The notes under the pieces: generated by a model
What the model saw: the letters and a program-made list of their open reading frames with translations, nothing else
The model's database searches: none
Told to the model about the DNA's origin: nothing
Program-made: the position numbers and the translations under genes
Assembly: GCA_046714175.1 (NCBI GenBank)
Contig: JBKKBI010000062.1
Location: 13,667-77,666, forward strand
Reading direction: 5' to 3'
Origin: UBA11373 sp046714175
GTDB lineage: Bacteria; Actinomycetota; Acidimicrobiia; Spongiisociales; UBA11373
Length of the DNA stretch: 64,000 nucleotides
In this document: one piece after another, positions 31,032 through 41,534 of the stretch
Numbering within the stretch: position 1 is the stretch's first letter
How the letters are laid out: the number at the start of each line of letters is the position of its first letter

Positions 31032-32461
31032 GCAAGCCCCCCGACGTCGTCACCGGCGACCTGGAAGCACCGGCCGAGGTGCACGATCCGCGGGCGGATA
31101 CTGCCGCGCCCGCGGGGGGGTCGCGACACACCGTCCACGACGTGTGGGTGAGCGGTACCGAGGCCTCGGACGAGATGCGCGGATTCACCGATGAGGGTGA
31201 CCAGGAGATGCTCGCCGAGGAGCCGGCGGAGGTGCTCGCCGGGCAACGCGGGGCGCTGGTGGTGGACGACTATCTGGCCACGAGGGAGTCTCCCGACGAC
31301 GAGATCCAGATCCTCAACATGGGCCCGCAGCACCCTGCGACCCATGGGGTGCTCCGGCTGCACATCGAACTCGACGGCGAGACGATTCGCCGGGTGAAGC
31401 CGATCATCGGCTATCTGCACACCGGCATGGAGAAGACCGCCGAGACGCTTTCGTTCCTGCAGGGCCCCACCAACGTCACCCGGATGGACTACCTCTCGCC
31501 ACTGCACAACGAGTTGTGCTTCTCGCTTGCCACCGAGCGGTTGCTCGACATCGACGTTCCTGAGCGCGCCGACGCCATCCGCGTGTTGATGACCGAGCTC
31601 AATCGGGTGGCCAGCCATCTGCTGTGGAGTGCCACCACCGGTCTCGACATCGGTGCGCTTTCGATGATGATCTACGGGTGGCGGGAGCGCGAGTTGGTGC
31701 TGGCGTTCTTCGAGAAAACCACCGGGTTGCGGATGAACCACAACTACATCCGTCCCGGCGGCGTCGCCGCAGACCTGCCCGACGGATGGGAGGACGACGT
31801 CGACGGCATCGTCGCCGGGGTGCTCGCCGGTCTTGCCGACTACGAGGCATTGCTGCTCGACAACCCGATCTTCCTGGAGCGCACCAAGGGCATCGGGGTG
31901 CTCGCCCGCGAGGAGATCCACGCCTACGGCGTCACCGGTCCCATGGCCCGGGCGTCGGGGATCGGCTACGACGTGCGTAAGGCGTTCCCGTACTCCGGCA
32001 TCGAGCAGTACGACTTCGAGGTCCCGGTCTTCGAAGGTGGCGATGTGTATGACCGGTTCCTGGTGCGGTTCGAGGAGATCCGCCAGTCGCTGCGCATCGT
32101 GCAGCAGGTCAAGGCGGCGATGCCCCGCGGCGATTACCGCAGCGAGGACCGCAAGGTGACCCCACCGCCGCGCGCCCGCATCGACCAGTCGATGGAGGCG
32201 CTGATCCATCACTTCAAGATATTCACCGAGGGGTTCAAGGTTCCCGCCGGGGAGACCTACCAGGCGGTGGAGTCTGCCCGGGGCGAGTTGGGGATGTACC
32301 TGGTATCCGACGGCGGGGCCAAGCCGTGGCGGCTGCACGTGCGCGGCCCATCGTTCGCCCACGTCCAGGTGTTGCCGGCGATGCTCACCGACTCCCTGAT
32401 CGCCGACACGATCGCGGCGCTGGCATCGGCGGATCCCGTGATGGGAGATGTGGATCGATGA
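31028..32461 (+). CDS. nuoD: NADH-quinone oxidoreductase subunit D (operon 1), with N-terminal extension
   Basis: 477 residues if translation starts at the GTG that overlaps nuoC (GTGA). The conserved 49-kDa core begins only at about residue 95 (ILNMGPQHPATHGVLRLHIE) and runs to the end (ALASADPVMGDVDR). The first 95 residues are acidic and low in hydrophobics (EPAEVLAGQRGALVVDDYLA) and have no counterpart in E. coli NuoD or in the second operon's NuoD. Quinone-site His and Tyr (GPQHPATHG; PSFAHVQVLP) are present. A later start cannot be excluded, but none has a good ribosome site. Confidence 0.93.
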   Translation: MSKPPDVVTGDLEAPAEVHDPRADTAAPAGGSRHTVHDVWVSGTEASDEMRGFTDEGDQEMLAEEPAEVLAGQRGALVVDDYLATRESPDDEIQILNMGPQHPATHGVLRLHIELDGETIRRVKPIIGYLHTGMEKTAETLSFLQGPTNVTRMDYLSPLHNELCFSLATERLLDIDVPERADAIRVLMTELNRVASHLLWSATTGLDIGALSMMIYGWRERELVLAFFEKTTGLRMNHNYIRPGGVAADLPDGWEDDVDGIVAGVLAGLADYEALLLDNPIFLERTKGIGVLAREEIHAYGVTGPMARASGIGYDVRKAFPYSGIEQYDFEVPVFEGGDVYDRFLVRFEEIRQSLRIVQQVKAAMPRGDYRSEDRKVTPPPRARIDQSMEALIHHFKIFTEGFKVPAGETYQAVESARGELGMYLVSDGGAKPWRLHVRGPSFAHVQVLPAMLTDSLIADTIAALASADPVMGDVDR

Positions 32462-32465
32462 GCCC

Positions 32466-32546
32466 ACTACCCGCTACCCGCTACCCGGTACCCGTTGCCC
32501 GTCGCCCGCAGAGCGCGGCGCCTATCGCCCACCGCCGATCGCTTCT
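32466..32546. repeat. composite heptanucleotide repeat tract between nuoD and nuoE
   Basis: Six head-to-tail heptads occupy 32466-32507: ACTACCC, GCTACCC, GCTACCC, GGTACCC, GTTGCCC, GTCGCCC. After 11 bases four more heptads of another unit follow at 32519-32546: CGCCTAT, CGCCCAC, CGCCGAT, CGCTTCT. The same two units in the same order appear between nuoL and nuoM. The tract lies wholly in the gap before the nuoE ribosome site. Confidence 0.75.
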
Positions 32547-32563
32547 CTGCAAAGGATCCCGCC

Positions 32564-33168
32564 GTGTGGGATGAGGCCACCCTGGCGCGGGCGCACTCTC
32601 TCGTTGCTCAGTATCCCGAGCCGCGGTCCGCGGTGATGCCGTTGCTATTTCTCGCCATGCGCAACGACGGCGGGCTCACCGATGCCGGGATGCGGCGGGT
32701 GGCCGAACTCACCGGGGTGACGCCGGTGCAGGTCGAGGCGGTGGCGTCCTTCTACAACATGTATCTGCGCCGTGTCGGTCGCCATGTCGTCTCGGTGTGC
32801 CGTTCCATCTCGTGCCATCTGCTCGGTGCGGACACGGTGCGAGACGCCGTTGTCGACGAGGCCGGAGTTCCAGAAGGCGAGACGGCTTCCGACGGGTCGG
32901 TCACAGTGGTGTTCACCGAATGTATCGGCGCCTGCGGAGGTGCCCCGGCGATGCAGGTCGACTACGAGATGGTGGAGGGCATGACGCCCGAATCGGCCCG
33001 TCGGCTGATCCGCTGGCTGCGTGAGGAAAAGCCGGAGGCTATCCGCTCCGACGATCTACAACAGCGCTTCGGCGGCGGTCAATCGTTCGATTGGGGACCT
33101 GACGACTCCACCGCGGCGCTCGGCCCCGTTCCGGCGTTCGGCCCCTATGGCACCGCGGGAGGAAGCGC

Positions 33169-33172
<4 letters not shown>
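32564..33172 (+). CDS. nuoE: NADH-quinone oxidoreductase subunit E (operon 1)
   Basis: 202 residues. Thioredoxin-like 24-kDa subunit with one [2Fe-2S] cluster: CRSISCHLLGAD (C-x4-C) at about 81 and CIGACGGAPAMQV (C-x3-C) at about 122. Helical N-terminus AQYPEPRSAVMPLLFLAM and EAVASFYNMY are standard. The GTG at 32564 is chosen because AAAGGA lies seven bases before it; the frame runs further upstream through the heptad tract. An extra tail (about 45 residues) follows the family end. Overlaps nuoF by four bases. Confidence 0.93.
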
Positions 33173-34447
<1,275 letters not shown>

Positions 34448-34455
<8 letters not shown>

Positions 34456-36877
34456 CCCGGTCAAGCTCACCATCGACGGTCGCGAGGTCTCTGCCCCCGG
34501 CGGCGAGCTGTTGATCAAAGCCGCCGAGGAGAACGGGACCTACATCCCCCGGTTCTGCTGGCACTCGCGCATGGAGCCGGTAGGGATGTGCCGGATGTGC
34601 CTGGTCGAAGTGGAAACCGCGCGGGGCAAGGGTCTCACCACGGCTTGCACGATGCGGGTGGCCGAAGGAATGGTGGTGCACACCAAGAGCGATGTCGTCA
34701 AGAAGGCTCAGGAGGGGGTGCTCGAGTTCCTGCTGCTGAATCACCCTCTCGACTGCCCGGTATGCGACAAGGGCGGGGAGTGCCCCCTGCAGGATCAGAC
34801 CCTTTCCCATGGCCCGGGCGAGTCGCGTTTCGTCGAGGAGAAGCGCCACTTCGAGAAGCCGATCCCGATCAGCGACCTGGTCCTACTCGACCGCGAGCGG
34901 TGCATCTTGTGCGCTCGCTGCACCCGCTTCAGCTCCGAGATCTCCGGTGATCCGTTGATCGAGTTCATCGACCGCGGCAACTACACCCAGGTGAACACCT
35001 TCCCTGGCCTGCCGTTCTCGTCGTACTTCTCGGGAAACACCGTGCAGATCTGCCCGGTCGGCGCCCTCACCGCAACCCCGTACCGCTTCAAGGCTCGACC
35101 CTGGGACCTTGATGCGGTGGAGAGCACCTGTCCGCACTGTTCGGTGGGGTGTCGCATGTCGGTGCAGGCGTCGCAGAACCGGGTGCTGCGTTTGATCGGC
35201 GTGGACGTGGAGGCCACCAGCCATGGGTGGCTGTGCGACAAGGGGCGATTCGGATTCGAATACCTGCGGGCTCCGGCGCGCCTCTCCACACCGCTGGTGC
35301 GGGATGGCGACGGCGAGCTGCGCGCGGCAGAGTGGGGAGAAGCGCTGGATGTGGCTGCCGCCGGCATCAAGAAGGTTCTGGCCACCACAGGACCGCAAGC
35401 GGTGGCCGGTCTCGGCGGAGCCCGGGGCACCAATGAAGAGGCCTATGCGTTCGTCAAACTGCTCCGTGGTGTGATCGGCACCGGGAACCTCGACGCTTCG
35501 GTCGGTGATGATCCCGGTGCCGGGCTTCTCGTCGCCATTCCCCGACGCGCCACCATCGGCGATCTGGAGCGGGCCAAGACCATCCTGGTGTGGGGGCCCG
35601 ATCTCAAGGAGGAACTGCCTGTCCTCTATCTCCGGATCCGTCGCGCCGCCACCGCGCTCGGCGCGACCCTCATAGTGGTCCATCCCCGCGCCACCGGCCT
35701 CGATGCTGACGCCACCCACACCGTGCGCTATCGCCCCGGCGAAGGTGCCGCGATGCTGCAAAGGCTCGCCGCCGGGGAGGGCGACCTGGCGCCGGTGCGG
35801 GCAGCACTCAACAAGGGTCCAGTCGTAGCCGTGGTGGGTCGTACCGGTCTCGCCGAAAGCGCCGACCTGGCCGGGGCGGTGGCGGCGTTCGCGCTCTACC
35901 TTTCCGACGCCGCGGTGCTCCCGGTGGCGCGGCGCGGCAATCTGCTCGGCGCGTTCGACATGGGGATGTCCCCCGGCCTGCTTCCCGGGCGGGTTTCAGT
36001 CACCAATGCCGCGGCACGGGCCGCGGTGGGTGAGGTGTGGGGTACCGCGGTGGCGGATTCGGGCCGTGACGTCGACGGCATCCTCGCCGGAATGTCAGAT
36101 GGGTCCATCGGCGCGGTGCTGCTCTTGGGAACGGATCCGGTGGCGGATCATCCCGACCGCAACGCCACCCAAGCAGCATTTCTCCGCCCGAAGGGCGAGC
36201 CGCCCTTCCTGGTGTCCCTCGACCTGTTCATCACCGAGTCGAATCGGGGTGCCGATGTCGTTCTCCCCGTCGATACCTTTACCGAGGTGGAGGGGACGGT
36301 CACCAACCTGGAGGGGCGGGTGCAGAAGTCCAATCGGGTCGTACCCGGCGTGGGCGGCTCGCGACCTGCGGTCGAGGTGCTCGACGATCTCGCAGTTCGT
36401 CTCGGCGGCAGCGTTGGTGGTTCGGCGGCGGCGCTGGCCAAGGAGATCGCTGCGGTGGCACCCGCCTACGGTGCGATGAGTTGGGACGCGCTCGACTGGG
36501 GTTCGGGTCGAGATGGCATCGTTGCCGGCGCGAGCTCCTTCGTTCACAGCCCTGCCGCGGCGAGGGATCCGGCCACCGGCGAATTCACCCTGCACCTCGC
36601 CCGGGTCCTCTACGACGGCGGCACCATCGTCACCTCCGGCGAGTCACTGGCGCCCCTGGCTCCGGTACCCGCAGCCCATCTCCATCCGGATGATGCCGCT
36701 CGCCTCGGCCTGGCCGCCGGCGATCGTGTCACCGTCACCGGCAACGCGGGCACTGCCACGCTCCCGTTGGCGCTGGACTCCACGCTGGCGCCAAAGACGG
36801 TTTATGTGCAGTTCAATCTCGGAGCCACTTTGGGGAACGCGATCGATGTGTCGATAGCGCGGGCGGTCGATCGATGA
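34448..36877 (+). CDS. nuoG: NADH-quinone oxidoreductase subunit G (operon 1)
   Basis: 809 residues. N-terminal ferredoxin domain with CWHSRMEPVGMCRMCLVE (N1b), the N5 loop HPLDCPVCDKGGECPLQ, CILCARCTRF with CPVGALT (N4), and CPHCSVGCRMSV (about 235), a Cys set found in NuoG with the extra N7 cluster. Then a molybdopterin-oxidoreductase-like domain without molybdenum ligands, ending in a cofactor-binding-like domain (HLHPDDAARLGLAAGDRVTV). The GTG at 34448 lies eight bases inside nuoF. Length is in the family's range. Confidence 0.95.
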
Positions 36878-36956
36878 CCTCGGTGCATCGCCTCCCGGCT
36901 CCCGCTTCCCACCAGACCCGCAGGCGGCTCCTGGCTGTGGGCAGGAGCGCAGCGAC

Positions 36957-38060
36957 GTGACCGACTTTCTCGAAACCCTCTTCACCACTCCTCTGTGGTC
37001 CGGGCTGATCAAGGCCGGGGTGGCGTTCGGCCTGCTCATGCTCACCGCCTTGGTGCTGGTGTGGTTCGAGCGGCGGGTGGTGGCGTTCATGCAGAACCGG
37101 ATCGGCCCCAATCGCGCCGGACCGTTCGGGGTGCTGCAGACCCTGGCCGACGGGTTGAAGCTGCTCTTCAAGGAAGGGATCAAGCCTCGCAAGGCCGAGG
37201 TGGGGCTGTACATGGCGGCGCCGATAGCGGCGATGGTCCCGGCCTTCCTCATCTTCATGGTGGTGCCCATCGGGGCGCCGGTCACGATCGGTGAAACCAC
37301 AGTGACCCTGCAAGGGGCCGACCTCAACGTGGCATTGCTCTTCGTCCTGGCGATGTCGTCGCTGGCGGTGTACTCGGTGGTGTTGGCGGGTTGGTCGTCG
37401 GGGTCCAAGTACCCGTTGTTGGGCGGGGTGCGGGCCACGGCGCAGATGATTTCCTACGAGGCGGCGATGGGACTCGCCCTGGTGCCGGTGGTCGTCCTCG
37501 CCTCGGCCCTGCTCGCCGGCGGCGATGCCGGGCTGGGAACGCTGTCGTTTGCCACCCTGGTCGAGTTGCAGGCGGGATCGTTCCGCGGTCCGATCCCCGG
37601 TTGGTTCGTGTTTTGGCTGTTGCCCTCGTTCCTCATCTTCTTCACCGCCGCGATTGCCGAGACCAACCGCGCCCCGTTCGACCTGGTCGAGGCGGAGTCG
37701 GAGATCGTCGGCGGATATCACACCGAGTACTCCGGGTTCCGCTTCGCCATGTTCTATCTCGCCGAGTACATCAACATGTTCAACGTCTGCGCCATCGCGG
37801 TGACCCTGTTCCTCGGCGGTTGGCTCGGCCCTGGTGCCAACCTCCCCTTCATAGGGTGGGCGGTGCCCGTGTTCTGGTTCCTGGTCAAGACCTACTTCCT
37901 GCTGTTCGTGCTGGTCTGGATCCGGGCGACCCTGCCCCGCTTTCGCTACGACCAACTGATGAACCTGGGTTGGAAGCGGTTGATCCCGCTCTCGCTGGTG
38001 TGGCTGGTGCTGTTTGCCGCGGTCCGGGCCTGGCAGTCCTTCGGGGCGCCGTGGAGGTGA
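36957..38060 (+). CDS. nuoH: NADH-quinone oxidoreductase subunit H (operon 1)
   Basis: 367 residues, eight to nine membrane helices. Quinone-channel motifs: FERRVVAFMQNRIGPNRAGP at about 35, EGIKPRKAE, ISYEAAMGLALVPV at about 163, AETNRAPFDLVEAESEIVGG at about 235 and EYSGFRFAMFYLAEYINM. GTG at 36957 follows an AGGAG ribosome site. The 79-base gap before it contains a short heptad-like run (CTCCCGG, CTCCCGC, TTCCCAC) at 36893-36913. Anchors the peripheral arm and forms part of the quinone site. Confidence 0.95.
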   Translation: MTDFLETLFTTPLWSGLIKAGVAFGLLMLTALVLVWFERRVVAFMQNRIGPNRAGPFGVLQTLADGLKLLFKEGIKPRKAEVGLYMAAPIAAMVPAFLIFMVVPIGAPVTIGETTVTLQGADLNVALLFVLAMSSLAVYSVVLAGWSSGSKYPLLGGVRATAQMISYEAAMGLALVPVVVLASALLAGGDAGLGTLSFATLVELQAGSFRGPIPGWFVFWLLPSFLIFFTAAIAETNRAPFDLVEAESEIVGGYHTEYSGFRFAMFYLAEYINMFNVCAIAVTLFLGGWLGPGANLPFIGWAVPVFWFLVKTYFLLFVLVWIRATLPRFRYDQLMNLGWKRLIPLSLVWLVLFAAVRAWQSFGAPWR

Positions 38061-38064
38061 TGCG

Positions 38065-38745
38065 ATGGGCGTGATCCGCGGATTCATGGTGCCTTTGCGG
38101 CAGATCTTCCGCCGCAAGGTGACGACGCAGTACCCGGAGCAGAAGCGGTCCAAGCCGCAGCGCTTCCACGGGCGCCATGTGCTCAACCGCTACCCGGACG
38201 GAATGGAGAAGTGCATCGGGTGCGAGTTGTGCGCCGGGGTGTGCCCGGCGCGCTGCATATACGTCCGCGGCAAGGACAACCCGCCCGACGCCCCGATCAG
38301 CCCGGGGGAGCGCTACGGGTTCATCTACGAGATCAATCTTCTGCGCTGCATCTTCTGCGGGCTGTGTGAGGAGGCTTGCCCCACCGAGGCGATCACCATG
38401 ACGCAGTTGTTCGAGATGTCGGTGACCGATCGCAACGATGCCATCTACACGCGGGCGGAACTGCTGATGAACCCCGACGGCACGGTGCCACATCCGCAAC
38501 CGGACTCGATCCTGGTGGACAAGGGCGAGTTGCGCCTCGGCGACGGCTGGATGCGCGCCACCGCGTCCTCCGGCCGCGCCGCGTATGAAGGAGTGATCGC
38601 GTGGACGCCGACAGCGGGAGTGGGGTTGCGTCCGGCGGAGAAAGGGCAGTCCACGGAGGCTGCCCGCGACCCGCTACCCGCTACCACCAAGAGCGGAGAA
38701 TCTAAGCGGGAAGCGGGTAGCGGGAAGCGGGAAGCGGATGGTTGA
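38065..38745 (+). CDS. nuoI: NADH-quinone oxidoreductase subunit I (operon 1), with repeat-encoded C-terminal tail
   Basis: 226 residues. Two [4Fe-4S] sites (N6a/N6b): CIGCELCAGVCPARC at about 52 and CIFCGLCEEACPTEA at about 96, all eight Cys present. The family sequence ends near residue 180; beyond it lies a tail of about 40 residues (ARDPLPATTKSGESKREAGS and KREADG) that is translated straight from the GCTACCC/AGCGGGA heptad repeat. The ATG at 38065 has GGAGG upstream. The stop overlaps nuoJ by eight bases. The tail is probably unstructured. Confidence 0.93.
   Translation: MGVIRGFMVPLRQIFRRKVTTQYPEQKRSKPQRFHGRHVLNRYPDGMEKCIGCELCAGVCPARCIYVRGKDNPPDAPISPGERYGFIYEINLLRCIFCGLCEEACPTEAITMTQLFEMSVTDRNDAIYTRAELLMNPDGTVPHPQPDSILVDKGELRLGDGWMRATASSGRAAYEGVIAWTPTAGVGLRPAEKGQSTEAARDPLPATTKSGESKREAGSGKREADG
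38659..38739. repeat. inverted heptanucleotide tract at the nuoI/nuoJ junction
   Basis: Direct heptads GCTGCCC, GCGACCC, GCTACCC, GCTACCA (38659-38686) are followed after 18 bases by five inverted units AGCGGGA, AGCGGGT, AGCGGGA, AGCGGGA, AGCGGAT (38705-38739). CCCGCTACCCGCT and AGCGGGTAGCGGG are exact complements, so the mRNA can form a 13-bp hairpin. The last units provide the purine-rich sequence just before the nuoJ ATG at 38738. Confidence 0.8.
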
Positions 38746-39259
38746 ACTGGTCCTCTTCATCATCTTCGCCCTTGCCGCCCTGTTCGGTGCGGTCACGATG
38801 GTGTGGGCGCGCAACCCGGTCTATTCGGCCATGGGGCTGATGCTCACGATGTTCTCCATCGCGGTTTTCTACGTGTCCAACGGCGCCCACTTCATCGCCG
38901 CGGTACAGGTGATCATCTATGCCGGCGCGGTGATGACCCTGTTCCTTTTCGTGATCATGCTCATCGGAGTCGACAAGGCGGAATCGCGCACCGAGAACCT
39001 GCCGCTGCAGCGGCCGCTGGCGCTGGGGCTGATGGCGTTGTTCGGAGCCGGAGTCGCCATCGCCGGCCGCTCCGCGTGGGTGACAGGACGGGCACCCGCC
39101 GGGGGCGCCCCGCCCGACGGCTCGATCGAGCAGGTGGGGTCCGAGCTGTTCAACAACTGGTTGCTTCCCTTCGAGGTGACCGCGCTCTTGTTGATTGTCG
39201 CCGCCACCGGCGCCATCGCGCTGGCCTTCTTCCGGGACGAAGACCGGGGGTTGTCGTGA
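38738..39259 (+). CDS. nuoJ: NADH-quinone oxidoreductase subunit J (operon 1)
   Basis: 173 residues, five membrane helices. Seen: ARNPVYSAMGLMLTMFSIAV at about 25, AVQVIIYAGAVMTLFLFVIM with the pi-bulge helix around 55-75, and the C-terminal span VTALLLIVAATGAIALAFF. GGGAAG from the heptad tract lies five bases before the ATG and may act as its ribosome site. Overlaps nuoI and nuoK. Confidence 0.95.
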   Translation: MVELVLFIIFALAALFGAVTMVWARNPVYSAMGLMLTMFSIAVFYVSNGAHFIAAVQVIIYAGAVMTLFLFVIMLIGVDKAESRTENLPLQRPLALGLMALFGAGVAIAGRSAWVTGRAPAGGAPPDGSIEQVGSELFNNWLLPFEVTALLLIVAATGAIALAFFRDEDRGLS

Positions 39260-39561
39260 CCGTAACTCCGGGCTGGTACATGGCTCTGGCCGCGGTGCTC
39301 TTCGTCATCGGCGCTGGAGGCATGCTGCTGCGCCGTAACGCTCTGATCATGTTCATGTCGGTGGAGTTGATGCTGAACGCAGTCAACCTCACGTTCGTCG
39401 CGGCGAGCCGCGAGCTCGGGGTGATCGACGGGCAGCTGGCGGTCCTCTTCGTCATGGTTGTGGCCGCCGCCGAGGTGGTTGTCGGTCTGGCGATCATCGT
39501 CGCCGTGTTCCGCCGCCGCCGCACCGCCAACGTCGACGAGCTGGCGGGGCTGAAGGGATGA
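39256..39561 (+). CDS. nuoK: NADH-quinone oxidoreductase subunit K (operon 1)
   Basis: 101 residues, three membrane helices, usual length. Glu residues of the proton path are in FMSVELMLNAVNLTF at about 35 and AAAEVVVGLAIIVAVF at about 70. GTG at 39256 overlaps the nuoJ stop (GTGA), and its own stop overlaps nuoL (ATGA). Confidence 0.95.
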   Translation: MTVTPGWYMALAAVLFVIGAGGMLLRRNALIMFMSVELMLNAVNLTFVAASRELGVIDGQLAVLFVMVVAAAEVVVGLAIIVAVFRRRRTANVDELAGLKG

Positions 39562-41423
39562 CGGAGATTCTGGTTTCGCTGGCCGTGCTACTGCCCCTCG
39601 GCGGTGCGGTGCTCATGGTGTTCTTCGGCAAGCGCCTCGGTGAGCCAGGGGCGGGCTACCTCGGAACCCTGACCGTCGCCGCCGCTTTCGGCGGGGCGGC
39701 GATCGCCGCCGCCGACTTCTTCACCGGTGGCGGGGAGACGGTGCTGGTGCGCTGGTTCGACTGGTTCCCCGCCTTCGGCGTCACCGCCGAACTGCGCTGG
39801 GATCCGCTCTCGGCGCTGATGACCCTTGTGGTCACCGGGGTGGGCGCGCTGATACATCTCTACTCGATTGGCTACATGCACGGAGATCCCCGCTACGGAC
39901 GGTTCTTCACCTACCTCAATCTGTTCGTCGCCTCGATGCTGATCCTGGTGCTGGCAAACAACTTCGCTGTTCTGTTCGTGGGATGGGAATTGGTCGGACT
40001 GTCGTCGTATCTGCTCATCTCCTTTTGGTTCGAGAAGGAGACCGCAGCCGCGGCGGGGAAGAAGGCGTTCGTCGTCAACCGCATCGGCGACATCGGGTTC
40101 ATCGTGGCCTTGATGCTGATCTTCGAGAACTTCGGCACCCTCCGCTTCGACGAGGTGCTGGAGGGGGCGCACGGTCTCGCCGCCGGTACCGCCACCGCCA
40201 TCGGGCTATTGCTCTTGGTGGGCGCCGCCGGAAAGTCTGCGCAGCTACCCCTATACGTATGGCTCCCCGATGCGATGGAGGGCCCGACACCGGTCTCGGC
40301 CCTGATCCATGCCGCCACCATGGTCACTGCGGGCGTCTACCTGGTGGCGCGTACCGCGCCGATCTTTGCAGCCTCCGAGGTGGCGGGTGCCGTGGTGGCG
40401 ATCGTCGGCACCGCCACCGCGCTGTTCGCCGCCACCATCGCCCTGGCGCAGAACGACATCAAGCGGGTACTCGCCTACTCGACGATCTCCCAACTCGGGT
40501 TCATGTTCATGGCGGTGGGCGCCGCGGCCCATGTCGCCGGAGTGTTCCACCTGATGACCCACGCCTTCTTCAAGGCGTTGCTCTTCCTCGGCGCCGGGTC
40601 GGTGATCCACGGGATGCACGGTGAACAGGACATGGGCCGGATGGGCGGCCTGGCACGCAAGATGCCGCTCACGTTCCTGACCATGGCAGTGGGGTGGCTC
40701 GCAATCTCCGGGATCCCGCCCCTCGCCGGGTTCTGGTCGAAGGACGAGATCCTGGGCAGCGTGTACCAGCGGGGCGGCCTGTGGGTGGTCCTGTTCGGAG
40801 TCGGTCTGCTCACCGCAGCCCTGACTGCGTTCTACATGACCCGGATGATGTGGCTCACCTTCTTCGGAGCTCCGCGCTGGGCGGACGGACTGCATCCCCA
40901 CGAGTCGCCCCTAATGATGACGCTGCCGCTCGTGGCGCTGGCCGGACTGTCGGTGGTCGGCGGTCTGGTGAACACGCCGTTCCGCACCGCCCTGGAGCAT
41001 TTCCTCGACCCCGCTTTCGAGTTGGTTCATCTCAGCCATCCCCCGGAGGGGACTCTGGCCCTCACTCTGGCGGCCGCCTCCGTCGCCGCGGCGCTCGCCG
41101 GGATCGCCCTCGCCGCGGTGCGTTATCGCACCTACCGCACCGAGGCGGGGCGCACCTGGCGCATCCTGGGACGGGGCTACTACATCGACGATGTGTACGG
41201 CTCGGTGTTCGCCCGCACGGGCAAGCTCGGCGCGGCGTGGCTGGCCTTCCGCTTCGATGCCCGCATCATCGACGGCGCCGTCGAAGGCACCGGCGGCCTG
41301 GTCCGCCGCCTCGGCGGTTGGATGCGCCCCCTCCAGACCGGCTTCGTGAGGTCATACGGTTTGGCGATAGTTGCCGGAAGTGTGGCGATGCTGGCGTGGT
41401 TCCTGACGAGGGGGGCGCTGTGA
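39558..41423 (+). CDS. nuoL: NADH-quinone oxidoreductase subunit L (operon 1)
   Basis: 621 residues, about 16 membrane helices with the long lateral helix at the C-terminus. Antiporter-like motifs: FVGWELVGLSSYLLISFWF with the key Glu at about 140, PLYVWLPDAMEGPTPVSALI at about 235 with the central Lys/Asp region, AQNDIKRVLAYSTISQLGFM at about 298, and HAFFKALLFLGAGSVIHGMH at about 335. RTWRILGRGYYIDDVYG marks the lateral-helix region. Distal proton-pumping unit. Confidence 0.95.
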   Translation: MTEILVSLAVLLPLGGAVLMVFFGKRLGEPGAGYLGTLTVAAAFGGAAIAAADFFTGGGETVLVRWFDWFPAFGVTAELRWDPLSALMTLVVTGVGALIHLYSIGYMHGDPRYGRFFTYLNLFVASMLILVLANNFAVLFVGWELVGLSSYLLISFWFEKETAAAAGKKAFVVNRIGDIGFIVALMLIFENFGTLRFDEVLEGAHGLAAGTATAIGLLLLVGAAGKSAQLPLYVWLPDAMEGPTPVSALIHAATMVTAGVYLVARTAPIFAASEVAGAVVAIVGTATALFAATIALAQNDIKRVLAYSTISQLGFMFMAVGAAAHVAGVFHLMTHAFFKALLFLGAGSVIHGMHGEQDMGRMGGLARKMPLTFLTMAVGWLAISGIPPLAGFWSKDEILGSVYQRGGLWVVLFGVGLLTAALTAFYMTRMMWLTFFGAPRWADGLHPHESPLMMTLPLVALAGLSVVGGLVNTPFRTALEHFLDPAFELVHLSHPPEGTLALTLAAASVAAALAGIALAAVRYRTYRTEAGRTWRILGRGYYIDDVYGSVFARTGKLGAAWLAFRFDARIIDGAVEGTGGLVRRLGGWMRPLQTGFVRSYGLAIVAGSVAMLAWFLTRGAL

Positions 41424-41429
41424 TCACTC

Positions 41430-41497
41430 GCTGCCCGCCACCCGCCACCCGCTACCCGCAAGGGAGGGCCGGTGACCGCCTATCGCCCATCGCTCCT
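41430..41497. repeat. composite heptanucleotide repeat tract between nuoL and nuoM
   Basis: Four heptads at 41430-41457 (GCTGCCC, GCCACCC, GCCACCC, GCTACCC) and three at 41477-41497 (CGCCTAT, CGCCCAT, CGCTCCT). Unit order and sequence match the nuoD/nuoE tract. It ends before the nuoM start at 41535; the open frame that reads through it is not the start of nuoM. Confidence 0.75.
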
Positions 41498-41534
41498 CTG
41501 GCAGCCATCGGGAGTCGTGTCTCGGGAGAACTCC

